A stretch of 32,175 nt of DNA from Ravibacter sp964562455 (GTDB lineage: Bacteria > Bacteroidota > Bacteroidia > Cytophagales > Spirosomataceae), in contig CAZLTN010000058.1 of assembly GCA_964562455.1 (NCBI GenBank), forward strand, positions 1-32,175, given 5' to 3'. Under the pieces are notes generated by a model that had not been told where the DNA came from, did no database searches, and was given only the letters and a program-made list of their open reading frames with translations. Below, in pieces: positions 24,901 to 32,175 of the stretch. The stretch's first letter is position 1. Every line of letters begins with the position of its first letter. A program made the translations under genes and the position numbers.

Positions 24901-25033
24901 CATGCACGATCACTACCACGGCAATCCGCAAACCGGCAATCACGCGAATTCAAGCCTTACACCCAATATCGACAGCGGCACAAGCTACCCGCTGGCGACT
25001 ACCTGGACTTTTGGCCTAAGTGTTAAATTCTAA
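21932..25033 (+). CDS. SusC-like TonB-dependent transporter, no STN domain
   Basis: A 1033-residue outer-membrane transporter. A signal peptide (about 18-38, ending CFAQ-AGD) leads into a carboxypeptidase-regulatory-like domain (about 42-117, GEALPGVNVMMKGSTTGTVT). Then come the SusC motif QVVVIGYGSQKSTRVTGA, a plug with LYVVDGFPISGDLN and DAASAAIYGSRGANGVVLIT, and a barrel ending FGLSVKF. Unlike the first SusC it lacks an STN domain, so it is a plain importer not tied to an ECF sigma. That fits with control by the GntR-type regulator instead. Its stop is 10 bases before the partner SusD start. Confidence 0.95.
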   Translation: MMKPAGILLGKGWKNRSQVLVIGIVIYLCCPGACFAQAGDRQQVSGRVISSGNGEALPGVNVMMKGSTTGTVTDVSGNYRIEVSGNNPVLVFSFIGFQQQEIPVNRQTMIDVRLETDVQSLEQVVVIGYGSQKSTRVTGAIASLKSTDLEERPVGRLDQALMGKLAGVQVQQTSGSPGKSLAVKVRGTSSINFSNTPLYVVDGFPISGDLNNLNTQDIESIEVLKDAASAAIYGSRGANGVVLITTKAGKEGKPVIQLDISRGVQTRFSRYDVLNRDEWIEYAVEERNNTWMLQGGKASDPNSARTNSNYWIDPAWLTDPGSLPDNDWQDIVDRTASVSNYQLSASASTDKFKYYISGNYFNQNGIIIGSDFKRMNFRTNLESKLSKVVNVGMNFSAGTSIRNDPQTDWNGGPVSRSHIMPPVVGITQQTESGGYYPYVLSALINPLAMLNEYTNEIKSKQFLVNAYADVFLGKGLKLRSSFGTEQRSEETLYFIPNNINRNNGAQATATSSVFESYLTEHLLTYKLTKSSWDLDLLGGFSYQEAKSGNWALTKSGFADDEVRTLNAGTVLNSGSSDKTLWNLMSFFGRANFSFKDKYMLAATIRRDGSSRFGRDNRWGWFPSASAGWRILEEPFMKDISWISELKLRASYGIAGNNNIGNFASIGTLGAANYITGTGQQKIPGYGPSSFSNTMLGWEKTTTTDIGLDLGIFRNRLQVGFDYYVADTKDLLLNVQIPEVTGYTTALQNIGKVRNRGVELELTSLNIDKAFKWTSSFNISANRNKVLELGPDGSPVYGTNEGYRVTITQIGKPIGSYYMLEQEGVFMNQEELDSHPHYLRQNVGDIKYKDYNKDGVINQDDIHIVGDAFPDFFWGFRNTFSYKGFDLSVFMDGQQGVNILNIASRSNMQSRQNVWGMWRDRWRSPENPGNGMVPRAAVTDNMTTASSFWLFDGSYWAIRNITLGYNIPPGFLRKVNWLNGIRLYSSVDNVFMHDHYHGNPQTGNHANSSLTPNIDSGTSYPLATTWTFGLSVKF

Positions 25034-25043
25034 CCGAAAAAAG

Positions 25044-26504
25044 ATGAAACGGATATTATTTGCAATACTACTGATCCAGTTACCGGGCTGCGATACGCTC
25101 GACCTGGTACCGGTTTCACAGAGAAGCGTAGAGGGATTTTACCGGACTCCCACACAACTGAACCAGGCAATCATAGGCTGCTACAACGGTCTCAGGAATG
25201 CCCTTGTTTCGCAGCAGTATTCCTACATGCTGACCGAATCACGCAGCGATAACACTTTTCAGAGCCTCGATTACAACGACGGCAACATCACCCGCTTTTC
25301 CGAAACCTCGTTCCTGCCAATACTGTATACGGCGTGGAGTAATTCCTATAACAAGATCCAGCGTTGCAATAAGGTACTGGAAGAGCTTCCCAACGTAACC
25401 CTGTCCGAAGACCTCGCCAGGCAGTATGAAGGAGAAGCGAAGTTTATCCGTGCGTTGCTGTATTTCGACATGGTCCGTTTCTGGGGCGGAGTCCCGGTCG
25501 TGACGACATCGCTCACCATCACCGAAGGGTACGCCGTATCGAGAAACAGCGTAGAAGAGGTATACCAGCAGATAGAGAAGGACCTGGCCGAGGCCGCACA
25601 GTTGCTTCCGGCTTCCTACGACAATACCAACCGCGGGCGGGCCACCAGGTGGGCGGCAAAAGGTTTCCTGGGCAAGGTCCTGGTTTACCAGGGCGGGTAT
25701 CCCCTGAACAAAAACCGCTGGAGCGAAGCAGCCGGCATTCTGAAAGAAGTGATCGATTCAGGACAGTTTGAATTTTTCGAAAACTACGCGGCAGTTTTCA
25801 GGCACCAGAACGAATGGGGAAAGCAATCTGTCTTTTCCCTGATATTCAAATCGGGCGCGGAAGGCGAAGGCAACCCTTTCCCTACCCGGAATGCCCCCAA
25901 TTTTATTTCAAAAAATGAAGTCCCGTTCGGCGGAAGCCCCTATCAACTGTTTTTATCCGCCGACCTGGTAGAGAGCTTCGAGCCCGGCGACCTGAGGAAG
26001 GACGCCGCGATCACATCCCAATGGACGCATACATCCGGAGAAGTCATCAAGACGATGCCTTTCAGCCGCAAATACCTCGACGGGCCCGTGGCGGCAGCCA
26101 GTGACTGGGACATCAACTGGATAGCGTTGCGCTACGACGACGTGCTGATGCTCTACGCCGAAAGCCTCAATGAAACAGGATACAACGGGAACGGCGAAGC
26201 TTTCAGCATCCTCAACCGCATCAGGCAACGGGCCGGCCTGCAGCCTAAAACAGCATCGGAAGTAAGCACCCAGCAGGCATACCGGCTCTGGATGGAAAAC
26301 GAAAGAAGATTGGAATTCTGTTTCGAAAATCAACGATGGTTTGATCTTGTACGCACCGACAGGGCCCTGGAAGTCATGAAGGCATTTCTCAAAAGCTACG
26401 GGCTCGAAGCCGGCATGCAATCCCGCGACAGGTACTATTACCCGATTCCCCAGTCGGCTATCGATATCAATGCCAAGCTGGTTCAGAATCCGGGTTATGA
26501 ATAA
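25044..26504 (+). CDS. SusD/RagB-family surface glycan-binding lipoprotein, second locus
   Basis: A 486-residue SusD-family lipoprotein. The frame reaches back to a GTG inside susC, but the ATG at 25044 is chosen because it gives MKRILFAILLIQLPGCDTLD, a good lipoprotein signal with C16, after an A-rich ribosome site. Family blocks are YEGEAKFIRALLYFDMVRFW, GGVPVVTT, RYDDVLMLYAESLNETG, MENERRLEFCFENQRWFDLV and the ending YYPIPQSAIDINAKLVQNPG. It would pair with the SusC just upstream. Confidence 0.95.
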   Translation: MKRILFAILLIQLPGCDTLDLVPVSQRSVEGFYRTPTQLNQAIIGCYNGLRNALVSQQYSYMLTESRSDNTFQSLDYNDGNITRFSETSFLPILYTAWSNSYNKIQRCNKVLEELPNVTLSEDLARQYEGEAKFIRALLYFDMVRFWGGVPVVTTSLTITEGYAVSRNSVEEVYQQIEKDLAEAAQLLPASYDNTNRGRATRWAAKGFLGKVLVYQGGYPLNKNRWSEAAGILKEVIDSGQFEFFENYAAVFRHQNEWGKQSVFSLIFKSGAEGEGNPFPTRNAPNFISKNEVPFGGSPYQLFLSADLVESFEPGDLRKDAAITSQWTHTSGEVIKTMPFSRKYLDGPVAAASDWDINWIALRYDDVLMLYAESLNETGYNGNGEAFSILNRIRQRAGLQPKTASEVSTQQAYRLWMENERRLEFCFENQRWFDLVRTDRALEVMKAFLKSYGLEAGMQSRDRYYYPIPQSAIDINAKLVQNPGYE

Positions 26505-26542
26505 CTCAACCGGTCACTTCGTCACATAAAAATCACCCCGGT

Positions 26543-26565
26543 CCCGGCGGCGTTTTCCTGCCGGG
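26543..26565 (+). terminator. Hairpin between susD and the flavoenzyme gene
   Basis: CCCGGC and GCCGGG pair around an 11-base loop, without a T tract. It may reduce read-through from the SusC/SusD genes into the catabolic genes, setting their relative levels. Confidence 0.4.
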
Positions 26566-26585
26566 GCTACTTTAAAACGATAAAA

Positions 26586-28388
26586 ATGATTTTAGTAGAA
26601 GCAGAGAATTTTGATAATTTAGGAGGATGGGTCGTAGATCAGCAATTTATGGATCAGATGGGGTCGCCGTTCCTGATGGCGCACGGACTGGGAATCCCGG
26701 TAGCAGACGCTACTACAAAGGTCCGTTTTGACATGCCGGGAACATACCACGTCTGGGTGCGTACGCGTGACTGGTCCGGTCCCTGGAAAACCGGCGAAAG
26801 AAGCGCGCAGGCCCCTGCCGGGGATTATCCCGGGCGTTTTCAGCTCAGCATCAACGGCAGTACTCTTGAAACCGTTTTCGGCACCGGTAAAGCCGACTGG
26901 CACTGGCAATACGGCGGAGCGGTAAGTATCCCGGAAGGGCCTGCCGAAATTGCGTTGCACGACCTGACAGGCTTTAACGGGAGATGTGACGCCATCATCT
27001 TTACCACCGATGAGGCTCCGGCCCTTCCCGACAACGGCCCTGAGCTTGGCTTGCTGCGCAGGAAGTTATCGGGCTTCGACGGGGAGCCGCTCAAAGCAGG
27101 GCAATTTGACCTCGTGGTGGCAGGAGGCGGCATCGCCGGCATATGCACGGCAGTTTCGGCCGCCCGGCACGGGCTGAGGGTAGCACTCATTCATAACCGG
27201 CCGCTTGTAGGCGGCAACAACAGCTCCGAGGTAAGGGTACAGCTCGGCGGGAAAGTCAACCTGCCGCCTTATCCCCGGATCGGGAACCTGGTCAACGAGC
27301 TGGATCCCCAACAAGGACAGAACGCACGGCCCGCAGCCGAATACAAGGATTACCTGAAGCTGGATCTTGTCCGGAATGAGGAAGGTGTGGAACTGTTTCT
27401 GAATACCCAGGTTACGGAAGCGCTGATGGAAGGCAACCGCATAAAAGGTATCGAAACCCGGCATACCAGGACCGGGCAACGGCTCTATTTTGAAGCCCCG
27501 CTGTTTGTGGATTGCACCGGCGATGCCAACCTGGGGTATCTGGCCGGCGCCGACTTCCGCGTAGGGCGTGAATCCAGGGACGAAACAGGCGAGTCGATAG
27601 CGCCCGAAGAAGCCGACCAGATGACGATGGGTAGCTCGGTCATGTGGTATTCGGTCGAGGAAGAAGGACAGAGCTTTACCTTTCCCGAAACCAGTTGGGC
27701 GCTGCAATTTACCGACAAAACAAGCCAGAAAGCCAGGAAAGGCGATTGGGATTGGGAAACCGGTTTGGGCAGGGACCAGATTAAAGAATTTGAATACATC
27801 CGTGACTACGGCTTGCGGGCGGTGTTCGGCAACTGGTCATTCCTCAAAAATAAAAGCCAGTTGCAGGAAGATTTCCGGAGCCGGCGACTCGAATGGGTGG
27901 CTTACATAGCAGGAAAAAGAGAGTCCAGGCGGTTGATGGGCGATGTGATCCTTCAGCAGCAGGACATCGACAACAGCACCGTTTTTCCCGATGCTGCCGT
28001 GACTACGACCTGGTCCATTGATCTCCATCACCCGAAAATTATCCCGGATTTTACGGACGAACCGTTCCGGGCACGGTGCGTAAAAACCAAAATAGAGCCT
28101 TATGCTATACCCTACCGGTGCTTTTATTCCCGGAATATCGGCAACCTGATGATGGCCGGCCGCAATATCAGCGTCACGCATGTGGCGCTTGGTACCGTAA
28201 GGGTAATGAAAACTACCGGAATGATGGGTGAAGTAGTCGGAATGGCCGCTTCTGTCTGTATAAAACACGATGCCTCCCCCCGGGAAGTATTTGAAAAATA
28301 CCTAGATGAATTGAAAGATCTGTTAATAAAAGGCGTACCGCCGGTATATACCGAGGAAGAACTGACCGAGAGGCAGGAGTCGTTATGA
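26586..28388 (+). CDS. FAD-dependent oxidoreductase with N-terminal carbohydrate-binding-like domain
   Basis: A 600-residue protein in two parts. Residues 1-145 look like a CBM6/35-type beta-sandwich (starts ILVEAENFDNLGGW; GTYHVWVRTRDW; FQLSINGS; GRCDAIIFTTD). Residues from about 172 are an FAD_oxidored-type flavoprotein with DLVVAGGGIAGICTAVSAAR, LVGGNNSSEVRVQLGG, LFVDCTGDANLGYLAGADFR and a late NLMMAGRNISVTHVALGTVR. No signal peptide is present, and no alternative start exists in the open frame upstream (back to the susD stop), so it appears cytoplasmic. Substrate is unknown; from context it would oxidise or isomerise a sugar derivative. Its stop overlaps the ATG of the symporter gene (ATGA). 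Confidence 0.8.
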   Translation: MILVEAENFDNLGGWVVDQQFMDQMGSPFLMAHGLGIPVADATTKVRFDMPGTYHVWVRTRDWSGPWKTGERSAQAPAGDYPGRFQLSINGSTLETVFGTGKADWHWQYGGAVSIPEGPAEIALHDLTGFNGRCDAIIFTTDEAPALPDNGPELGLLRRKLSGFDGEPLKAGQFDLVVAGGGIAGICTAVSAARHGLRVALIHNRPLVGGNNSSEVRVQLGGKVNLPPYPRIGNLVNELDPQQGQNARPAAEYKDYLKLDLVRNEEGVELFLNTQVTEALMEGNRIKGIETRHTRTGQRLYFEAPLFVDCTGDANLGYLAGADFRVGRESRDETGESIAPEEADQMTMGSSVMWYSVEEEGQSFTFPETSWALQFTDKTSQKARKGDWDWETGLGRDQIKEFEYIRDYGLRAVFGNWSFLKNKSQLQEDFRSRRLEWVAYIAGKRESRRLMGDVILQQQDIDNSTVFPDAAVTTTWSIDLHHPKIIPDFTDEPFRARCVKTKIEPYAIPYRCFYSRNIGNLMMAGRNISVTHVALGTVRVMKTTGMMGEVVGMAASVCIKHDASPREVFEKYLDELKDLLIKGVPPVYTEEELTERQESL

Positions 28389-30817
28389 GCTATTTTAAAA
28401 TTCCCCTGCTGCTGGTATTCCTGAGCCCGTTTTTCTCTTCCTGCAGCAAGACGGATGATCCTGAAAGCAGTCGTGTTTCGGAAACCCTCCGTACAGAGGC
28501 AGTAAACGAGCTTAAGCGGGTACTGGATGATACCTTACGGTGGGAAAAGGTGCACGCCGCAGAATACCTTATGGAGCTTCAATACTCCGGTCAGATAGGA
28601 GAGATTTTTCTCCGGGAAGAAAAAGCAAGGGGAGAAGAGCCGTCTTACCGGGTAGGGATCTGGCGCGTGCTGGCGCAGGTACCTGCATTATCTGCCGGAC
28701 GTAGCCAATGGACAGAACGTATCTACGACGTTTACCGCGACATGCGATCGCCAGACCGCGCCCAGGCAGCAGAGTCGCTGGCTAAGCTGAAATATCCTTT
28801 TACGCCGGTTGAGGAAGAGAAGGACCCGGTCGTGAAATTGCTGGCAGAATGGGCAGGTTCGTACCGTTCTCGGGAAGCAGCGGAAATGGCGGCAAAGAAC
28901 CTGATACGGCTGGTTACGTCAGATAACCCCACGCCCCGCGAAAGAAAGCTCGCTGCCTATGCCCTGCGCCACCTTGGTTCCCTGAGTTATACGGAAACGA
29001 AGGAGATCGGTAACCTGGCACTGCTCGAGCCCGATAGTTCTGAAGTCAAAGTTTATCTGTTAAGCGCAGCGCTTCACCATATGCCTGCTGATAGCCTGAG
29101 CCGTAATCACAAAGTTTATGACGAGCTTGTAAGGCTGGCGTCCGGCGGGAACAAGGCTGTACGATATGAAATGGCACACGCCCTGGCCGCTAAGGGTACG
29201 CCACACGATATACCTTTGCTGACCGGTTTTCTCAAAATCACCGGCGACAGCGGGTTCACTACCGCAGAGCAGGCGGACATCCGGGTGGGCGCATCTTATG
29301 CGCTTCTCAGGATCGACCGGCGCATAGTGCCGTCGCTGTCATTGCCGGATTGGGTGGTAATAGCAGCTTACGGCCTTTTAATGCTATGGATAGGATGGTA
29401 TTACTCCCGGCGAAACAAAACAAGGGAAGATTATCTCCTGGGCGGGCGAAAAATGAACCCCGTAGCGGTCGGTATTTCATTGTTTGCGACTTTGCTCAGT
29501 ACGCTCAGCTATCTCTCCTACCCCGGCGAGATGATCAAGAACGGCCCGGCCATATTTGCGGGGATGTTTGCATTGCCTTTTGTCTACTTCGCAGCGGGAT
29601 GGTGGCTCATTCCGCGGATCATGAAAATGAATGTCACCAGCGCCTACGAGATACTCGAGCGGAGATTCGGGCTGCCTGCGCGGATGATGGCGACCTTTAT
29701 GTTTCTTTCGCTCCGGTTCCTGTGGATGGCGACCATCATTTATGTAACGGTGGAAATAGCGCTGTTTTCGGTGGTTCCTTTCGACAAAGCCTACGCTTTG
29801 CCTATCGGCATGGTCCTGATGCTGATTACGATCGTATACACGGCAATGGGCGGACTTAAAGCCGTAGTAGTCACGGATGTGCTCCAATCGGTGATATTCC
29901 TGGGCGGGGCGCTGATCAGCATCCTGCTCGTATGCTATCATTTCGGCTCTTTTACCTCCTGGTTTCCCGACCGTTGGCCCGCTTCGTGGGATCCGCCCCG
30001 CTACGGCTTTGACGCCTGGGAAAGATCTACGGTAGGCAACGCGATGCTCATGCTGTTTGTGTGGTACATATGCACAACCGGCTCCGACCAGATGGCCATT
30101 CAGCGGTACCTGTCAACGAAAGACATCAAAGCGGCAAGAAAATCGCTCGGCGTGTCCCTGTATACGAACCTGATAGCCAAATGCCTGCTGGGGTTGGTGG
30201 GACTGGCGGTGTTCGCTTTCTTCCATCATAACCCGCACCTGCTTACGGACGGTAAAACACTTCAGGAACAGGCAGATACGCTGTTCCCGAGGTTTATACT
30301 GGTAGGACTGCCGGTGGGCCTGTCGGGGCTGGTCATTGCCGGGCTCCTGGCCGCGGCCATGTCGAGCCTCTCCTCGGGCGTCAACTCTGTATCTTCCGTT
30401 ATCTCCGAAGATATCGTACAGCGATTCAGAAAATCCACGTCAACCCGGGAAGGCCTGCTGAAGCAAGTTAAGCTGTTGTCCTACCTTACCGGCGGCTTCG
30501 TAATGGTGCTGAGCATATTCATCGGGAACGTGGAGGGCAATCTTTTCGATGTGGTCACCAAAGTGGTCAACCTATTCGTCGGCCCCCTGTTTGTGCTGTT
30601 TTTCATGGCTTTGTTCGTCCCTTTTTCCACCCAGGCCGGCGCCATACTCGGAGGTATTACCTCGGTTATAGCTGCCTGTGCAGTGGCTTTTTACGGCGTC
30701 TTCGGCGTTACGGTATTCTGGATATTACCTCTTTCGCTGCTGGTGGGAATAGTCTCAGGAACACTCGTCAGCTTTATAGAAACGAATTTTATCAAATCAA
30801 AAAATCATGCGGAATAG
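28385..30817 (+). CDS. Sodium/solute symporter fused to N-terminal HEAT-like lipoprotein domain
   Basis: An 810-residue fusion. The N-terminus MSYFKIPLLLVFLSPFFSSC is a lipoprotein-type signal with C20. Residues about 30-315 are helical HEAT/TPR-like repeats (NELKRVLDDTLRWEKVHAAE; RERKLAAYALRHLGSLSY; VRYEMAHALAAKGT). From about 319 (LPDWVVIAAYGLLMLWIGWY) a sodium/solute symporter (SSS, LeuT fold) follows: YLLGGRKMNPVAVGISLFAT, then LLSTLSYLSYPGE, TAMGGLKAVVVTDVLQSVIF, and the Na-site helix LLAAAMSSLSSGVNSVSSVI. SSS proteins have their N-terminus outside, so the added domain would sit in the periplasm, where it could bind or hand over substrate (inference). It is translationally coupled to the flavoenzyme before it and the aldolase after it. 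Substrate is unknown, likely a sugar acid. Confidence 0.87.
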   Translation: MSYFKIPLLLVFLSPFFSSCSKTDDPESSRVSETLRTEAVNELKRVLDDTLRWEKVHAAEYLMELQYSGQIGEIFLREEKARGEEPSYRVGIWRVLAQVPALSAGRSQWTERIYDVYRDMRSPDRAQAAESLAKLKYPFTPVEEEKDPVVKLLAEWAGSYRSREAAEMAAKNLIRLVTSDNPTPRERKLAAYALRHLGSLSYTETKEIGNLALLEPDSSEVKVYLLSAALHHMPADSLSRNHKVYDELVRLASGGNKAVRYEMAHALAAKGTPHDIPLLTGFLKITGDSGFTTAEQADIRVGASYALLRIDRRIVPSLSLPDWVVIAAYGLLMLWIGWYYSRRNKTREDYLLGGRKMNPVAVGISLFATLLSTLSYLSYPGEMIKNGPAIFAGMFALPFVYFAAGWWLIPRIMKMNVTSAYEILERRFGLPARMMATFMFLSLRFLWMATIIYVTVEIALFSVVPFDKAYALPIGMVLMLITIVYTAMGGLKAVVVTDVLQSVIFLGGALISILLVCYHFGSFTSWFPDRWPASWDPPRYGFDAWERSTVGNAMLMLFVWYICTTGSDQMAIQRYLSTKDIKAARKSLGVSLYTNLIAKCLLGLVGLAVFAFFHHNPHLLTDGKTLQEQADTLFPRFILVGLPVGLSGLVIAGLLAAAMSSLSSGVNSVSSVISEDIVQRFRKSTSTREGLLKQVKLLSYLTGGFVMVLSIFIGNVEGNLFDVVTKVVNLFVGPLFVLFFMALFVPFSTQAGAILGGITSVIAACAVAFYGVFGVTVFWILPLSLLVGIVSGTLVSFIETNFIKSKNHAE

Positions 30818-31622
30818 CAGGACACTCGCCAAGTGGCGGGCAGGGAAGCCGGTGTTAGGCACCACCCTGCACTTTAACGATCCCTCGGTATACGAAATGG
30901 CCGGCCTGCTGGGCTTCGACCTGCTCTGGATGGACCTGGAGCATCATGCCCACAGCCTGGAAACAGCCGCCAACCTGATGAGGGCCGCCCGGGTAGGCGG
31001 CGCCGATATCCTGGCCAGGCCGGCAAAAGGCGAATTTTTAAGGGCGGCCAGGCTGCTGGAGGCCGGCGCCAACGGTATTATCTATCCCAGGTGCGCAACT
31101 GCGGAAGAAGCGGCAGAGCTGGTGCAGAACCTAAAATTCCCGCCTATGGGTATACGTGGCCTTGATGGCTCGGGCGCCGACATGCCTTACGGGATGATCC
31201 CGCTGACGGACTACCTCGAAAAGGCCAATCGCGAGACTTTTATCCTTGTACAGGTAGAAGACCCCGCCGGGCTGGAAAACGCGGAAGCTATCGCCGCAGT
31301 CGACGGGGTCGATATGCTTTTCTTCGGGCCGGGAGACTACAGTGTACAGGCGGGGTTCCCCGGGGACTTCGAAAATCCCAAATACCACGACGCAATACAA
31401 AGGGTGGCAGGCGCCGCAAAAGCCGCAGGAAAATGGTGGGGCACGCCTGCTTTTTCTCCGGAGCATGCCCAAAAGCTGCTCGACATGGGTGCAATGCTGG
31501 TAACCCGGGCCGGCGATATCACACTGCTGCGAATGGCCTTAACGAAGCTGAAAGAGGATTTCAAATCGCTTGGATTTACGTTTAACGACGATTTTTCGCG
31601 AAATTCGGGGCTTGGGTTGTAG
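30807..31622 (+). CDS. HpcH/HpaI-family class II aldolase
   Basis: A 271-residue metal-dependent aldolase that cleaves 2-keto-3-deoxy-type sugar acids to pyruvate plus an aldehyde. Family residues are in place: DLEHH (43-47, catalytic His candidate H46), R71 in ILARPAKG, GANGIIYPRC (87-96), metal ligands E151 in VQVEDPAG and D177 in FFGPGDYS. Close relatives include the 2-keto-3-deoxy-L-rhamnonate and 4-hydroxy-2-oxoheptanedioate aldolases; I cannot choose among them. The start at 30807 overlaps the symporter end by 11 bases, so it is the last gene of the operon. It suggests that the imported compound is turned into a keto-deoxy sugar acid. Confidence 0.9.
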   Translation: MRNSRTLAKWRAGKPVLGTTLHFNDPSVYEMAGLLGFDLLWMDLEHHAHSLETAANLMRAARVGGADILARPAKGEFLRAARLLEAGANGIIYPRCATAEEAAELVQNLKFPPMGIRGLDGSGADMPYGMIPLTDYLEKANRETFILVQVEDPAGLENAEAIAAVDGVDMLFFGPGDYSVQAGFPGDFENPKYHDAIQRVAGAAKAAGKWWGTPAFSPEHAQKLLDMGAMLVTRAGDITLLRMALTKLKEDFKSLGFTFNDDFSRNSGLGL

Positions 31623-31697
31623 GGGTCCCGGGGTTTGCGCGGAAGAGCAAAACGGTCTCCCATTTGTTTACTTTATCTGATATAAAGGTCGAATATA

Positions 31698-32162
31698 TTA
31701 TGTTTTTATAGCTAATAAAAATATAAAAAGAACGACTACAGAAACGAAAGTGGTCATTATAGCATATCCTTCTTTTTCCTTCCTCGACCATTTTCCATAT
31801 TTTTTAAAATATTTTATATATTTATCATCTTTAAAAACATATATATAGGATATAATTGCAGATATAAATGCACATAAAATAGCATATAAAAACGATATAT
31901 CGATATTTAATAATATTAATAATGAAATAAATAATAGTGCCATTCCACCGCATAATGCACCACCTGCGACAGTTGTACTTAACCCAAATATATTATCACC
32001 AAAAGCAATATCAATTTTTTCTTCGATGTTTATTCCTAACTCCCTATATCGTCTTTTTTGAAATGGAAATTTATGTATTAAATTAAAGGGGTTTATTTTT
32101 TTGGCAAATAAATGCAATTTGGGTATTGTTAAATTGATATAGATTTCGTATCTTTGGGCCAA
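31698..32162 (-). CDS. Small AT-rich membrane protein of unknown function
   Basis: A 154-residue frame that I do not recognise. It shows two closely spaced membrane segments (about 64-110, VAGGALCGGMALLFISLLIL then SFLYAILCAFISAIISYIYV) and one near the C-terminus (about 134-153, AIMTTFVSVVVLFIFLLAI). A charged loop with KYFKKYGKWSRKEKEG lies between. The only start upstream of the body is a TTG at 32162, which would overlap a plus-strand promoter; translation may begin further in. Base composition is much more AT-rich than anything else in the window and Lys/Ile codons dominate, suggesting acquisition by transfer. Confidence 0.5.
   Translation of the reverse strand: MAQRYEIYINLTIPKLHLFAKKINPFNLIHKFPFQKRRYRELGINIEEKIDIAFGDNIFGLSTTVAGGALCGGMALLFISLLILLNIDISFLYAILCAFISAIISYIYVFKDDKYIKYFKKYGKWSRKEKEGYAIMTTFVSVVVLFIFLLAIKT
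32126..32156 (+). promoter_or_regulatory. Promoter firing out of the window
   Basis: TTG (32126-32128), a 20-base spacer and TATCTTTG (32149-32156) match the Bacteroidetes promoter form. A purine stretch AAAAGAGA and an ATG at 32171 follow, so a plus-strand gene probably begins there with a leader of only about 8-10 bases and continues beyond the edge. Confidence 0.5.
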
Positions 32163-32175
32163 AAGAGATTATGAA

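Noticed and set aside
24077..24943. A 288-codon minus-strand frame
   Set aside because: Antisense to the barrel of the second SusC; the length comes from the codon bias of the coding strand.
1..32175. CRISPR array, tRNA or rRNA genes
   Set aside because: No regularly spaced repeats, no cloverleaf-like stretches and no rRNA-like sequence were seen on reading the window.

Overview
The window looks like chromosomal DNA from a Bacteroidetes (Bacteroidota) bacterium, most likely Cytophagales/Spirosomaceae-like. The evidence is two SusC/SusD outer-membrane pairs, an ECF sigma/FecR pair, promoters of the Bacteroidetes form (TTG, about 19 bases, TAnnTTTG), A-rich ribosome sites and moderate GC. The genus is inference. 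No rRNA, tRNA, CRISPR array, transposase or integrase was seen.

Layout. (1) 1-5431 is mostly housekeeping: the 3' end of a cytochrome-c/PQQ dehydrogenase, a COG2509-type flavoprotein, topoisomerase III (topB, minus strand) and a NA37/YejK-type nucleoid-associated protein. (2) 5352-6245 is a tiny insertion-like module. A MntA/HepT toxin-antitoxin pair lies between two 81-bp direct copies (78/81 identical) of the 3' end of the nucleoid-associated protein gene. A hairpin terminator follows only the downstream copy. The toxin frame has no ATG, GTG or TTG at its expected start; an ATA sits there instead. (3) 6318-18465 is a first polysaccharide-utilisation-type locus: ECF sigma factor, FecR anti-sigma, STN-bearing SusC, SusD, and two tandem paralogous exported proteins of about 810-820 residues that I cannot assign to a family. 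Each of these two carries an internal duplication of about 210 residues. The locus ends in a cluster of three strong hairpins. (4) 18739-31622 is a second locus: a GntR/LacI-type regulator, a sialidase-fold propeller protein, an alpha/beta hydrolase, a second SusC/SusD pair, an FAD oxidoreductase with a carbohydrate-binding-like N-terminal domain, a sodium-solute symporter fused to a lipoprotein HEAT-like domain, and an HpcH/HpaI aldolase. The intergenic regions share a CTGGTYTGT motif. Upstream of the regulator and of the propeller gene this motif sits in the same place relative to the -33 box, so it is a good candidate operator. (5) 31640-32175 is a sharply AT-rich stretch with a small membrane protein on the minus strand and a plus-strand promoter firing out of the window.

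How it may work together (inference). SusC/SusD pairs import oligosaccharides across the outer membrane. The propeller proteins, sialidase-fold protein and esterase-like hydrolase would process the glycan outside the cell or in the periplasm. The symporter would bring a (possibly acidic) sugar across the inner membrane, and the flavoenzyme and pyruvate-type aldolase would catabolise it. Neither locus contains a glycoside hydrolase or lyase that I recognise, so the uncharacterised propeller-like proteins are the best candidates for new glycan-active enzymes.
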